From a bacterium (GTDB lineage Bacteria > Sysuimicrobiota > Sysuimicrobiia > Sysuimicrobiales > Segetimicrobiaceae): 64,000 nucleotides of DNA. The first letter of the stretch is position 1. Each line of letters opens with the position of its first letter. The position numbers were made by a program, and so were the translations under genes. Under the pieces are notes generated by a model. The model was given only the letters and a program-made list of their open reading frames with translations, did not search any database and was not told the DNA's origin. Below, in pieces: positions 9,584 through 18,664 of this stretch. The stretch is from assembly GCA_035308905.1 (NCBI GenBank), contig DATGFS010000023.1, forward strand, positions 1-64,000, read 5' to 3'.

Positions 9584-9859
9584 AGGAAGCGACGCACTAA
9601 CAGAGGGATACAAGCCATCCGCGAGTGAGGTTACCAAGGCGGTGGATTGCCTTTCCGCAATTGTGAGGTGACCGCGACAGTCACCGGGAAGTGAATCGTG
9701 AACAAGGAGATTGGTCAAGCCTCCGGTAAAGAGATCGACACCGCGGTCGACTTAAGTTCGTAAGAAGCGCATTGTGTTGCCGAACGGCGGATGGCTGGAG
9801 CTTGATGGCATGTGTGACACACCGAAAGTCCCGTGTGAAGCAGACGAGGAGAGGGCCCG

Positions 9860-10651
9860 GTGGCCATTGTTGGCGAGGTTGAAAGCCTGTGGCGGTACCC
9901 CGTCAAGAGTATGCGCGGGGAACAACTGAGCGAGGCGTTTGTCAGTTTCGCCGGCATTTTCGGCGACCGCCTTTTTGCGTTCCGTGGCGCCGCCAGGCCC
10001 AAGGCGTTCCCGTACCTGACCGGGCGAGAGCAAGCAACGATGCTGCTTTACCGGCCGCGCTTCCGCCATCCTGAAAAGGCGACGAAACCGCCGAACTGGG
10101 CCGAGGCCGAAGATGCCGGGCCTGGGCTGAATCCGATTCCCGCGAATGCGCAGGATCTCGCCGTCGACGTCGAGACCCCTTCGGGCGCCATGCTTGCCGT
10201 CGATGACCCGGCGCTCGCGCGGGAACTGAGTGAGCGGCTCGCCAAGCCCGAGGGGCTCACGTTGCTGCGCTCTGACAAGTCGATGACCGACTGTCGCCCC
10301 GTTTCGCTGTTCTCGGTCCAAACCGCGCGCCAGCTCGGCGCTGAGCTCGGCACCAACATGGACAAGCGGCGGTTCAGGGCCAACATCTTCGCGGATCTCG
10401 CGCCTGCGGCAGGATTCGCGGAAGACGACTTCGTCGGCCGGACGCTCCGGATCGGCCGTAGGGTCGTGATCTCGATCCTCGAGCGCGACTCGCGTTGCGC
10501 CATGATTACGATCGATCCCGATACCACGGAACGCAACCCGACGATCCTTAGCCACGTCGTTAAGACCCGAAACGGCGAGGCGGGCGTGTACGGCGCCGTG
10601 CTCGTCGAAGGGGTGATACGGGTGGGGGACCCGATCGAATCGAGCGGCTGA
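9860..10651 (+). CDS. MOSC domain-containing protein
   Basis: A 263-residue protein with an N-terminal MOSC beta-barrel (VESLWRYPVKSMRGEQLSEA) and a C-terminal MOSC domain (RRFRANIFADL, then ILERDSRCAMITIDPDT with the conserved Cys). MOSC proteins bind the molybdenum cofactor and handle sulfur, as in mARC and YcbX enzymes that reduce N-hydroxylated compounds. No ferredoxin domain is present, so a separate electron donor would be needed. The start is GTG, after GAGGAGAGGG. It stands alone. Confidence 0.88.
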   Translation: MAIVGEVESLWRYPVKSMRGEQLSEAFVSFAGIFGDRLFAFRGAARPKAFPYLTGREQATMLLYRPRFRHPEKATKPPNWAEAEDAGPGLNPIPANAQDLAVDVETPSGAMLAVDDPALARELSERLAKPEGLTLLRSDKSMTDCRPVSLFSVQTARQLGAELGTNMDKRRFRANIFADLAPAAGFAEDDFVGRTLRIGRRVVISILERDSRCAMITIDPDTTERNPTILSHVVKTRNGEAGVYGAVLVEGVIRVGDPIESSG

Positions 10652-10821
10652 GTTTACAAAAAATTATTACCGCCTTATATTCGATCGTTGACAATCGGCC
10701 TGACGGCATCTTGGCAAGGTAGGTTAAGATCGTGTCGCTACCGCCAGATGTCGTGGAAAGCGCTAAAGAGCGCACAGGGGGGCGTCATTCGGCGGAGCAT
10801 CGGTAGTACCCCGGCAATGCG

Positions 10822-10851
10822 TTGACCAGTCCGGGCCACGCCTCCTATACT
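10822..10851 (+). promoter_or_regulatory. Sigma-A type promoter for the PfpI-like gene
   Basis: TTGACC at 10822-10827 and TATACT at 10846-10851 are spaced by 18 bp. The predicted start near 10858 leaves a short untranslated leader containing GGAGGTG ahead of the ATG at 10896. Confidence 0.6.
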
Positions 10852-10895
10852 AAAGCCACGCCAGTGTCCACGATCCAGATCCCCGGAGGTGCTGC

Positions 10896-11438
10896 ATGGA
10901 GCTCACCGGCAAGCGGGTTGCCGTCCTCGCCGAGAACTACTACGAGAACCTTGAATTGTGGTATCCGGTCATGCGGTTTCGCGAAGCCGGGGCGACCGTG
11001 ACGATCGTCGGCCCTAAGGCCGGCGAGGCGTACAAGAGCAAAGAAGGGTATCCTGCCAAGGCCGACATCTCGATGGAGGACGCGAAGGCGTCCGACTTCG
11101 ACGCGGTCATCGTCCCGGGCGGCTACGCGCCGGACCACATGCGCCGCCACCAGGCGATGCTGCGGCTCGTCCGCGAGACGTTCCAGCAGGGCAAGGTCGT
11201 TGCCTCGATCTGTCACGCGGGGTGGGTGCCGATCTCGGCCGGGATTCTGAAGGGCAAGACCATGACCTGCGTCAGCGCGATCAAGGACGACGTCATCAAC
11301 GCCGGCGCCACGTACGTCGACAAGGAAGTCGTCGTCGACGGCAACCTGATCTCGTCGCGGACGCCCGCGGACCTGCCGGCGTTCTGCCGGGAGATCATCA
11401 AGGCGCTGAGCGTCGCCAAAGTCGGGGCGCGGGCGTAA
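10896..11438 (+). CDS. DJ-1/PfpI family protein
   Basis: A 180-residue class I glutamine amidotransferase-like protein of the PfpI/YhbO group. The nucleophile Cys sits in the elbow VASICHAGWVPISAG, and the acidic partner region is VIVPGGYAPDHMRR. Relatives act as proteases, glyoxalases or deglycases in stress defence; which one cannot be told. GGAGGTG precedes the ATG. The metallo-hydrolase gene begins 41 bp later, and a glyoxalase II-like neighbour would suit a role in aldehyde detoxification. Confidence 0.92.
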   Translation: MELTGKRVAVLAENYYENLELWYPVMRFREAGATVTIVGPKAGEAYKSKEGYPAKADISMEDAKASDFDAVIVPGGYAPDHMRRHQAMLRLVRETFQQGKVVASICHAGWVPISAGILKGKTMTCVSAIKDDVINAGATYVDKEVVVDGNLISSRTPADLPAFCREIIKALSVAKVGARA

Positions 11439-11479
11439 CGGCAGACGGACACCATGCGCCGGGCCGGCCGGACGCCACG

Positions 11480-12139
11480 ATGATCATCGAGGGGTTCCCG
11501 GTCGGCCCGGTCGGCGCCAATTGTTACATTTTCGGGGACGACGCGACCCGGGACGTCTTTGTCATCGACCCGGGCGACGAGGCCGAGCGGATTCTCGCCG
11601 TGCTGCACCACCTGAACGCGCGCCCGATCGCGGTCGTGAACACGCACGGCCACTTCGATCACGTGCAGGCCGTGGACGCCGTCCGCCGCGCGACACACGC
11701 GCCGTTCTGGATTCATGAGGCGGAGCGGCCGGTGCTGGAGAGCGGGCCCGCCCGGGCTAAGGTGCTCTTCGGGATCGACCTGCCGCCGTCGCCGGTGCCG
11801 GACCGCTGGCTCACCGAGGGCGACGTGCTGCGCGTGGGCAGCCTGCAATTGACCGTCCACCACACGCCCGGCCACAGCCCCGGCGGCGTGTGCCTGGTCG
11901 GCGACGGTCTCGTGTTTACCGGCGACACGCTGTTCGCGGGCAGCGTCGGCCGGACCGACCTGCCCGGCGCCAATCAGGACGCCTTGTTCGCGTCGATCGC
12001 CCGGGTGCTGCTGCCGCTGCCCGACGACACCGTCTGCTATCCCGGCCACGGTCCCGAAACGACGATCGGCGAGGAAAAGCGGAGCAATCCGTTCGTCGAG
12101 CCGCTCGTCCGGGCGTCGCAGCGGCCGCACCGCGCCTGA
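11480..12139 (+). CDS. MBL-fold metallo-hydrolase (glyoxalase II-like)
   Basis: A 219-residue metallo-beta-lactamase-fold hydrolase. The metal-binding motif is [15 protein letters not shown]; later ligands lie in [28 protein letters not shown] and [14 protein letters not shown]. This matches the short glyoxalase II/YcbL group, which hydrolyses S-acylglutathione-like or other thioesters. The ATG at 11480 begins the conserved [17 protein letters not shown], so longer in-frame upstream sequence is not coding. It probably shares a transcript with the PfpI-like gene. Confidence 0.92.
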   Translation: MIIEGFPVGPVGANCYIFGDDATRDVFVIDPGDEAERILAVLHHLNARPIAVVNTHGHFDHVQAVDAVRRATHAPFWIHEAERPVLESGPARAKVLFGIDLPPSPVPDRWLTEGDVLRVGSLQLTVHHTPGHSPGGVCLVGDGLVFTGDTLFAGSVGRTDLPGANQDALFASIARVLLPLPDDTVCYPGHGPETTIGEEKRSNPFVEPLVRASQRPHRA

Positions 12140-12191
12140 TGGCCGTGTGGGGCGGAGGGACCGCGCCGGAGGCCCGAGAAGTACGCGCGCC

Positions 12192-12995
12192 GTGAGCGCC
12201 CGTATCGAGACGATCCAGGGCATCGGCCCGCGCGAGCTGCGCGCGCGCATCCGGCGCGGCGAGTGGCGCAAGCCCACGGCGGGACTCGCCGCCGGGTACG
12301 CGCAGGCCAACCTGGTCGTGCTGCCGCGCGACGCGGCGTACGACTTCCTCGTCTTCTGTCAGCGAAATCCGAAGCCGTGCCCGCTCATCGAAGTGACGGA
12401 TCCGGGCAGCCCCGAGCCGGCCGTCACCGCGCCGGGCGCCGATCTGCGGGTGGACGTGCCCAAGTACCGCGTGTACCGCCGCGGGCGGCCGGTGACCGAG
12501 GAGGACGACATCCGGCCGTACTGGCGCGACGATCTCGTCGCGTGTCTGCTGGGATGTTCGTTCACGTTCGAGGGCGCGATGCAGCGGGCGGGCATCCCCG
12601 TTCGCCACGTCGACTGCGGCCGCAACGTGCCGATGTACGTGACGTCGATCCCGTGCCGGTCCGCCGGTGCGCTCCACGGACCCATGGTCGTCAGCATGCG
12701 TCCGCTGCCGGCGGCGCACGTCCCGCGCGCCGTGCTGATCACGGGCCGCTACGTCCGGGCGCACGGGGCGCCCGTGCACATCGGCGATCCCACGGCGATT
12801 GGGATCAACGATCTCAGCCGTCCGGACTACGGCGAGCCGCCGGTGATCGAGCCCGGCGAGGCGCCGGTGTTCTGGGCCTGCGGCGTGACGCCGCAGGCGG
12901 TGGCGATGGCCGCGGGCGTCGAGTTCATGATCACCCACGCGCCCGGGCACATGTTCGTGACCGATCTGCGTGACGAGGATCTGACCGCGGGATAG
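12192..12995 (+). CDS. YcsI/DUF1445 family putative hydro-lyase (D-glutamate cyclase-like)
   Basis: A 267-residue member of PF07286. Matching features are [18 protein letters not shown] near the start, [14 protein letters not shown] with a conserved Cys, and [13 protein letters not shown] at the end. The family is annotated as putative hydro-lyase; relatives include part of the D-glutamate cyclase DGLUCY, which forms 5-oxo-D-proline. In Bacillus ycsI lies near ycsF (pxpA); here a pxpA gene lies 7.6 kb away. The GTG at 12192 is chosen from family length. It precedes the liv genes by 20 bp and may be cotranscribed. Confidence 0.87.
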   Translation: MSARIETIQGIGPRELRARIRRGEWRKPTAGLAAGYAQANLVVLPRDAAYDFLVFCQRNPKPCPLIEVTDPGSPEPAVTAPGADLRVDVPKYRVYRRGRPVTEEDDIRPYWRDDLVACLLGCSFTFEGAMQRAGIPVRHVDCGRNVPMYVTSIPCRSAGALHGPMVVSMRPLPAAHVPRAVLITGRYVRAHGAPVHIGDPTAIGINDLSRPDYGEPPVIEPGEAPVFWACGVTPQAVAMAAGVEFMITHAPGHMFVTDLRDEDLTAG

Positions 12996-13015
12996 CAGGG
13001 AGAAGGGGTGGGGAG

Positions 13016-14299
13016 ATGGTGCGGTCCGGAGTGACGCGGCGCGAGTGGCTGAAAGTCGCATCCGGTGCGGCGGTCTTTGCGGCGGGCGGCTGGCGGGCGT
13101 CGCCGGTGTCAGCCCAGGGCGGGGAGATTGCGATCGGGGCCTTGTATCCGCTCACCGGGTCGCTTGCGCTCGTCGGTGCCGACACCCGGAAGGCGGTCGA
13201 GCTCGCAGCGGAGATCGTCAACACACCCCATCCGGACCTCGCACCCCTCACGCTGGCCGCTACGAGCGGCCTCCCCAAGCTCGGCGGCCGCAAGCTCCGA
13301 GTCATCTGGGCGGACGCGAAGGACCCGGCCACCGCCCGCGCGGAGGCGGAGCGGCTGATCGATCAGGAGAAGGTCGTCGCCCTCATGGGCTGCTACGCGA
13401 GCGGCTTCACGCAGACCGCGAGCATCGCCGCCGAGACGCGCGGCATCCCCTTCCTCAATCCGGAGTCGTCGTCGCCCACGCTGACGGAGCGGGGGTTCAA
13501 GTGGTTCTTTCGCACGGGGCCGCACGACCGGACGTTCACGTCGATGTTCTACCAGACGTTCGCCGACCTCAAGAAGCGCGGCCGGAAGATCAGCAAGTTC
13601 GCAATTCTGTCCGAGAACACCGAGTTCGGCGCGACCGCGGCCCGGGTCGAGGAAGAGATGGGCCGGCAGCAAGGCTACCAATTGGTGGCCCGCGAGATGT
13701 ACACGTCGCCGCCCGCCTCGCTCGACGCGGAACTGGCGCGCGTCCGCTCGGCCGCACCGGACGTGCTGATCGCCAACAACTATTTGATCGACGCCGTGAC
13801 GGCGATCCGGACGCTCAAGACGATGCGGTACATGCCGCCGGCGATCGTCGTGCAGGACTCGGGCTACGTGCAGCCCGACTACCTGAAGCAGACGGGCAAG
13901 GACGGCTACTACGTCATCAGCCGCGCGGCATGGGCGCTCGGCCTCGGCGCGCGCAAACCGCTGGTGCGCAAGATTAACGAACTGTTCCACGGCCGCTACA
14001 ACCAGAACATGGACGAGACCAACGCGCGCAGCTTCACAGGATTCCTCGCGCTGGCGGACGCTCTCAATCGCGGCGGCGGCACCTCGCCGACGCAGATCCT
14101 GCAGGGTCTGCTGACGACGAACGTGCCCGCGAGCGACACCATCATGCCGTGGGGCGTCAAGTTCGACAAGGACGGGCAGAACGAACAGGCGAGCGGCGTG
14201 ATGGTGCAGATCCTCGACGCCGCGTACAAGGTCGTCTGGCCCTTCGATCTCGCGGAGACCCCCATCGTGTGGCCGGCGCCCGCGTGGGACAAGCGCTAA
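13016..14299 (+). CDS. Branched-chain amino acid-type ABC transporter substrate-binding protein
   Basis: A 427-residue periplasmic-binding protein of the Leu/Ile/Val (LivJ/LivK) group. A Tat-like signal, TRREWLKVASGAAVFAAGG, precedes the mature start at IAIGALYPLTGSLALVGAD. It captures the ligand outside the membrane and delivers it to the LivH-LivMG-LivF complex encoded next. The ligand may be an amino acid, amide or aromatic acid; family membership does not decide. AGGGAGAAGGGG precedes the ATG. A strong hairpin follows the gene. Confidence 0.93.
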   Translation: MVRSGVTRREWLKVASGAAVFAAGGWRASPVSAQGGEIAIGALYPLTGSLALVGADTRKAVELAAEIVNTPHPDLAPLTLAATSGLPKLGGRKLRVIWADAKDPATARAEAERLIDQEKVVALMGCYASGFTQTASIAAETRGIPFLNPESSSPTLTERGFKWFFRTGPHDRTFTSMFYQTFADLKKRGRKISKFAILSENTEFGATAARVEEEMGRQQGYQLVAREMYTSPPASLDAELARVRSAAPDVLIANNYLIDAVTAIRTLKTMRYMPPAIVVQDSGYVQPDYLKQTGKDGYYVISRAAWALGLGARKPLVRKINELFHGRYNQNMDETNARSFTGFLALADALNRGGGTSPTQILQGLLTTNVPASDTIMPWGVKFDKDGQNEQASGVMVQILDAAYKVVWPFDLAETPIVWPAPAWDKR

Positions 14300-14324
14300 C
14301 CGCGACGATCGGCGGCGGCTTATT

Positions 14325-14355
14325 GACGGCCCGGCGCGGACCGCGCCGGGCCGTC
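14325..14355 (+). promoter_or_regulatory. Intercistronic hairpin after the binding-protein gene
   Basis: A perfect 15-bp inverted repeat: left arm 14325-14339 beginning GACGGCCCGG, one base, right arm 14341-14355. It sits between the binding-protein and permease genes and has no T-tract. It probably protects the upstream mRNA or reduces readthrough, so that binding protein exceeds permease. Confidence 0.7.
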
Positions 14356-14369
14356 CGCTGAGCGGGCCC

Positions 14370-15236
14370 GTGGACCTCTTCCTCGCCGCCGCGGTCGGCG
14401 GGCTCGTGATGGGGCTCGTTTACGCGCTCGTGTCGCTCGGCCTCGGCCTTATCTGGGGCGTCATGGACGTCATCAATTTCGCCCACGCCGAGTACATGAT
14501 GCTCGCGATGTACGCGATGTTCTTCGCGAACCGGTGGTTCGGCCTCACACCGCCGGGCGGCCTCCTGGTGATTGTGCCGCTGGCCTTCGTCGCCGGCGTC
14601 GCGACGTACCGGGTGCTGATCCGCCGCGTGGTGCAGGCGCCGCCCGTGACGCAGATTTTCACGACGTTCGGCCTCTTGTTCTTCCTCCGCTACCTCGCTT
14701 TCGCGGCGTTCGGACCGAATTACCGCGGGATCGTGTGGCCCGCCGCGTCTGGCGCCGTCGTCATCGCGGGCGTGCCGGTCGGCGGGGAGAAGGTGGCGGC
14801 GGCGCTCGCGGCGCTGGTGACGTACGCGCTGCTCCACGCGTGGCTGCGCGGCACCAAGACCGGCAAGGCGCTCCAGGCCACCGCGCAGAATCCGCTGGCG
14901 GCGCTGGCCTTGGGGATCGAGGTCGAGCGAATGTACGCGCTCGCGTGGGGCCTCAGCATCGCCAGCGCCGCGGTGGCGGGTGTGTTTCTCCTGCCCTTCT
15001 ATCAGGCGAGCCCCACCGTCGCCGACGCGTTCGTGCTGATCGCGTTCGCGAGCGTCGTGCTCGGTGGATTCGGCAGCCTGCTGGGACCGCTCGTCGGTGG
15101 GGTCGCGATCGGCCTGATCGAGGGCATCGCGGGGACCCTGCTCTCGCCAACGTTCAAACTCGTGTTTGTGTTCGCGGCGTTTCTGCTCGTCCTATTCGTC
15201 CGGCCGACGGGCCTGCTCGGCCGCGCGACGCCGTGA
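14370..15236 (+). CDS. livH: Branched-chain amino acid ABC transporter permease LivH
   Basis: A 288-residue inner-membrane permease with about eight hydrophobic helices. The N-terminus GLVMGLVYALVSLGLGLIWG, the loop VMDVINFAHAEYMMLAM and the C-terminal GGFGSLLGPLVGG are hallmark LivH features; the last region couples to the ATPases. The start is GTG at 14370. Its stop overlaps the GTG of the next gene (GTGA), indicating translational coupling within the liv operon. Confidence 0.94.
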   Translation: MDLFLAAAVGGLVMGLVYALVSLGLGLIWGVMDVINFAHAEYMMLAMYAMFFANRWFGLTPPGGLLVIVPLAFVAGVATYRVLIRRVVQAPPVTQIFTTFGLLFFLRYLAFAAFGPNYRGIVWPAASGAVVIAGVPVGGEKVAAALAALVTYALLHAWLRGTKTGKALQATAQNPLAALALGIEVERMYALAWGLSIASAAVAGVFLLPFYQASPTVADAFVLIAFASVVLGGFGSLLGPLVGGVAIGLIEGIAGTLLSPTFKLVFVFAAFLLVLFVRPTGLLGRATP

Positions 15237-17008
15237 GCCCGCCCGTGCTGGCGCTGTGGATCGCGGCCGCCTGCGTCCCGCTCGCCGTCCACGACGCCTA
15301 TTTGATGAACGGCCTCATCCTGACGTGCATCTACGGCACGGCCGCGCAGGCCTGGAACCTTCTCGGCGGGTACGGCGGCCAGCTGTCGTTCGGCCATGCG
15401 GTCTTCTTCGGCGCAGGCGCGTACACAAGCACGCTGCTGCTGACATCGGCGGCGGTGAGTCCCTGGGCCGGCATGTGGATCGGGGCCGGGGTCGCCGCGG
15501 CCGTCGCGTTGATCGTCGGGTACCCGACCTTCCGCCTCCGCCGCCACTACTTCGCGCTGGCGACGCTCGCGCTGGCGGAACTGGTCCGGATCGTGGTCCT
15601 CAACTGGCCGCTGGTCGGCGGGGCCGTCGGCCTGTACCTTCCCGTTCGGCTGATCGGCCGGACGGGCGCGATGATGTGGCGGACGAAGCCGCCGTATTAT
15701 GAGCTGGCGCTCGCGCTGCTGGCCCTCGCGTGCGCGCTCGCGTGGCTCGTCGACCGGACGCGGCTCGGCATGTATCTCCGGGCGGTCGATCAGGACGAGG
15801 GCGCCGCGCAGGCCCTCGGCGTGCCGACGCGCCGTTACAAGCTGCTCGCGATTGGCCTGAGCGCGGGCCTCACCGCGCTCGCGGGCTCCGTGTTCGCACA
15901 GTACGTGCTCTACATCGATCCGTCCACGGTCCTCGATTCGTCCCGCTCGGTCCTGTTCGCCGTCATGGCGCTGCTCGGCGGCCGCGGCACCGTCATCGGT
16001 CCCGTGCTGGGCGCCGGGTTTCTGACGCTCTTGTCGCAGTACGCCGGCGGCGCCCTCGGCGGCCTTGGCCGGGGATACGATTACGTCTTGTACGGACTGG
16101 CGATCATGCTCGTCGCGATCTATGAGCCCCGTGGTCTTGCCGGTCTCTTCGCACACTTCCGTCGCGCGGGCGGCGGCGCGCCGCACGTCGAGCCCCAGGC
16201 GAACGGCGAGTCCGGTGCGGCGGCGGGGCGCCGCGATGCCGGCCCGGCCGTTCTCGAGGTGCAGGATCTCGCGATGCATTTCGGCGGCGTGCGGGCATTG
16301 CGCGGGGTGACGCTGGACGTGAAGCGGGGCGAGATCGTCGGCATTCTGGGCCCGAACGGCGCCGGCAAGTCGACGCTCTTCGACTGCGTCACCGGCTTTC
16401 TCGCCCCGTCCGGCGGCCGCGTCCTGTTGCGCGGCGGCCACGGCTCCCCGGATCGGCGCGGGCCGACGGCCATCGGCGGGCGCGCGCCGGCCTGGATCGC
16501 CCAGCAGGGCCTCGCGCGGACGTTTCAACTCATGCGGGTGTTCCCGGCGATGACCGTGATGGAAAACCTGTTGGTCGCCCACGAGCACCGCGGCGAGTCG
16601 CTCCTCGCGTCGCTCACGCCGAGTCCGGGGGCGGCGCACGTCCGCGCCGCGGAGCTGCTCCATTTCGTGGGGCTCGCCGGTCACCGCGACGCGACGGCCT
16701 CGGTCCTGTCGTACGGCCAGCAAAAGCTGCTCTCGCTGGCGATGGCGCTCATGCGGCGGCCGCGTCTTGTGCTCCTGGACGAGCCGGTCGCCGGCGTGAA
16801 CCTCACGGTGATCGAGCGCATCAAGGAACACATCCGGGCGCAAAACGCCGCCGGCGTGACGTTCCTGATCATCGAGCACAACATGGACGTGATCATGGAG
16901 CTCGCCGACCGGCTGTATTTCCTGGCCGAGGGGCGCGTGGTCACGGAGGGCGCGCCGGAGGCGATCCAGCGCAACGAGGAGGTCCTCCGCCTCTACTATG
17001 GGCGCTGA
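15233..17008 (+). CDS. Fused LivM permease-LivG ATPase
   Basis: A 591-residue fusion of two liv subunits. Residues 1 to about 310 are a LivM-type permease (NLLGGYGGQLSFGHAVFFGA; later VMALLGGRGTVIGPVLGA). A Gly/Ala/Arg-rich linker follows. The C-terminal 250 residues are the LivG ATPase, with Walker A GPNGAGKST, signature region SYGQQKLLSLAMALMRRP and Walker B LVLLDEPVAGVN. The GTG at 15233 overlaps the livH stop. Such fusions are known in the family. With LivF it supplies the two ATPase sites of the importer. Confidence 0.93.
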   Translation: MSPPVLALWIAAACVPLAVHDAYLMNGLILTCIYGTAAQAWNLLGGYGGQLSFGHAVFFGAGAYTSTLLLTSAAVSPWAGMWIGAGVAAAVALIVGYPTFRLRRHYFALATLALAELVRIVVLNWPLVGGAVGLYLPVRLIGRTGAMMWRTKPPYYELALALLALACALAWLVDRTRLGMYLRAVDQDEGAAQALGVPTRRYKLLAIGLSAGLTALAGSVFAQYVLYIDPSTVLDSSRSVLFAVMALLGGRGTVIGPVLGAGFLTLLSQYAGGALGGLGRGYDYVLYGLAIMLVAIYEPRGLAGLFAHFRRAGGGAPHVEPQANGESGAAAGRRDAGPAVLEVQDLAMHFGGVRALRGVTLDVKRGEIVGILGPNGAGKSTLFDCVTGFLAPSGGRVLLRGGHGSPDRRGPTAIGGRAPAWIAQQGLARTFQLMRVFPAMTVMENLLVAHEHRGESLLASLTPSPGAAHVRAAELLHFVGLAGHRDATASVLSYGQQKLLSLAMALMRRPRLVLLDEPVAGVNLTVIERIKEHIRAQNAAGVTFLIIEHNMDVIMELADRLYFLAEGRVVTEGAPEAIQRNEEVLRLYYGR

Positions 17009-17726
17009 CAACGCGGGCCTGCTCGACGTCGCCGACGTGCACGGCGGCTACGGCCAGCAGGAAGTCCTGCGGGGGTTGTCGCTCCGCGTCCGGCCCGCCG
17101 AAACGGTGTGCGTGATCGGACCGAACGGCGCCGGCAAGTCCACCCTGCTCAAGATGGTGTTTGGCTATCTCCGGCCGGCGCGCGGCGACGTGCTCTTTGA
17201 GGGCGTCTCGCTCCTCGGGCGCCGTCCGCCGGAGATCCTGCGCCGGGGCATCGCCTACGTGCCGCAGGGCCCGAGTGTCTTGCCACATCTGACCGTCGAA
17301 GACAACCTCGAACTCGCCGCGTACGTGCGCTCGGACCGGCAGGTGCGCGGGGACGTGCAGCGCCTGCTCGAGGAGTTTCCGGGGCTGGCCGCGCGCCGGC
17401 GCGCCCGCGCCGGAACGCTGAGCGGCGGCGAGCGGCGGATGCTCGAGATCGCCCGGGTACTGCTGGTGAACCCTCGCCTGGTGCTGCTCGACGAGCCGAC
17501 GATTGGGCTGTCCGTCGCGGCGACCGACTTCGTGTACGCCAAGGTGCGCGAATTCCACCGGCGCGGGGTCGCCGTGCTGATCGTCGAGCAGAACGCCCGC
17601 ACCGCGCTGCGCAACAGCGACCGGGCGTACGTGCTGGAGCAGGGCCGCGTGCGGTTCGAAGGCAGCGGGGAAGAGATCCTGGGGCATCCGGACGTACGGC
17701 GGGCCTACCTTGGAGCACGGGCGTGA
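16998..17726 (+). CDS. livF: Branched-chain amino acid ABC transporter ATPase LivF
   Basis: A 242-residue cytoplasmic ABC ATPase. Walker A is GPNGAGKSTLLK, the Q-loop region VPQGPSVLPHLTVEDNL, the signature LSGGERRMLEIARVLL and Walker B LVLLDEPTIGLS, followed by the switch His region. It begins with ATG 11 bases inside the preceding fusion gene, so it is translationally coupled, and pairs with the fused LivG domain. The next gene overlaps its stop by four bases. Confidence 0.94.
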   Translation: MGADNAGLLDVADVHGGYGQQEVLRGLSLRVRPAETVCVIGPNGAGKSTLLKMVFGYLRPARGDVLFEGVSLLGRRPPEILRRGIAYVPQGPSVLPHLTVEDNLELAAYVRSDRQVRGDVQRLLEEFPGLAARRRARAGTLSGGERRMLEIARVLLVNPRLVLLDEPTIGLSVAATDFVYAKVREFHRRGVAVLIVEQNARTALRNSDRAYVLEQGRVRFEGSGEEILGHPDVRRAYLGARA

Positions 17727-18394
17727 GCGAGATCCGCGTCTCCGCCGCCGGCGCGTCGCTGGACGGTGATCTGACGGTTCCCACGGACGCGCGCGGCGTG
17801 GTGCTGTTCGCGCACGGCAGCGGCAGCAGCCGTTTCAGTCCGCGCAACCGGCGCGTCGCCGCCGCCCTGCAGGCGCTCGGCATCGGGACGCTGCTGATCG
17901 ACCTGCTGACGCGCGACGAGGAGGCCGCGGACCGGCGGACGGCGGAGCTGCGGTTCGACATCGGCCTGCTGGCCCGACGCCTCGGCGGTATCGTGGAGTG
18001 GCTCGCGGCCCGGCCCGAAGGAAGGCCGGGCACGATCGGGCTCTTCGGGGCGAGCACGGGCGCGGCGGCCGCCGCGATCGCGGCAGCCGGACATCCGAAT
18101 CTGGTCGGCGCCGTGGTGTCCCGGGGCGGCCGAATCGACCTCGCGGGCGACGGCGTGTTGGAGCGTCTGGGGGCTCCCACGCTGCTGATCGTCGGCGACC
18201 GGGATGTGCCGGTGCTGAGGCTGAACGAAGCGGCGCTCGCCCGCATCCGCAGTCTGCGCGCGCTCGCGATCGTGCCGGGCGCCTCGCACCTGTTCGAAGA
18301 GCCCGGGGCGCTCGACGAGGTGGTGCGTCTCGCCGGTATGTGGTTCGGGCAGTATCTGAGCCGCAGGAGTTCCGCGCCAGAAGGCCAATCGTAG
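17723..18394 (+). CDS. Dienelactone hydrolase-like alpha/beta hydrolase
   Basis: A 223-residue alpha/beta hydrolase. The nucleophile elbow is LFGASTGAAAA (Ser), the acid lies in IVGDRDVPVL and the catalytic His in PGASHLFEEPGAL. The family resembles dienelactone hydrolases and the phosphoribosyltransferase-associated hydrolase group. The GTG start overlaps the livF stop by four bases, placing it last in the liv operon. Its substrate may therefore be an ester or amide related to the imported solute, but this is context inference. Confidence 0.87.
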   Translation: MSEIRVSAAGASLDGDLTVPTDARGVVLFAHGSGSSRFSPRNRRVAAALQALGIGTLLIDLLTRDEEAADRRTAELRFDIGLLARRLGGIVEWLAARPEGRPGTIGLFGASTGAAAAAIAAAGHPNLVGAVVSRGGRIDLAGDGVLERLGAPTLLIVGDRDVPVLRLNEAALARIRSLRALAIVPGASHLFEEPGALDEVVRLAGMWFGQYLSRRSSAPEGQS

Positions 18395-18574
18395 CGTTCA
18401 CATTATTGCCCGAGGGGGGATGGAATGAAGCTGTCACGCGTTGCACTCGGCCGCGAACACCGGGTCGGTCCCGACACGGGTAGCGGTAAGTTACCTGATC
18501 CCGAAGGGTTCGGAGGTCATCACGTGGGTGAAATGACCCCGCGCGACTGAAGCCGCACTCGCGCAGATGTTCGA

Positions 18575-18614
18575 CCGGGCCGGGGGCGCGGCTGAAGGCC
18601 TGCCCCCGGCCCGG
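18575..18614. terminator. Bidirectional terminator-like hairpin
   Basis: A perfect 13-bp GC-rich inverted repeat: 18575-18587 (CCGGGCCGGGGGC) and 18602-18614, with a 14-base loop. It lies between two convergent genes (stops at 18394 and 18665). No T-tract is present, so termination strength is uncertain. Confidence 0.6.
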
Positions 18615-18664
18615 GCACGTCTCCCGCACTTCGCCGGAAATCCCGCTTCCGAACCCGCCCGTCC

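Noticed and set aside
9698-9763. A 21-codon GTG frame in the gap before the MOSC gene.
   Set aside because: Too short, with no ribosome site of note and no family resemblance. The whole gap (9584-9859) shows nothing convincing.
10680-10740. TTGACA near 10688 as a promoter.
   Set aside because: No acceptable -10 box at 16-18 bp; the TTGACC/TATACT pair at 10822-10851 is better placed for the next gene.
15233-17008. Possible frameshift artefact joining livM and livG.
   Set aside because: The frame is continuous with a composed linker and both domains are complete; the fusion is known in other bacteria, so I treat it as real.
18425-18550. A 41-codon frame with a good GGGGGG ribosome-like site, between convergent genes.
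   Set aside because: No recognisable sequence pattern, low-complexity composition, and location in the terminator region; most likely chance.
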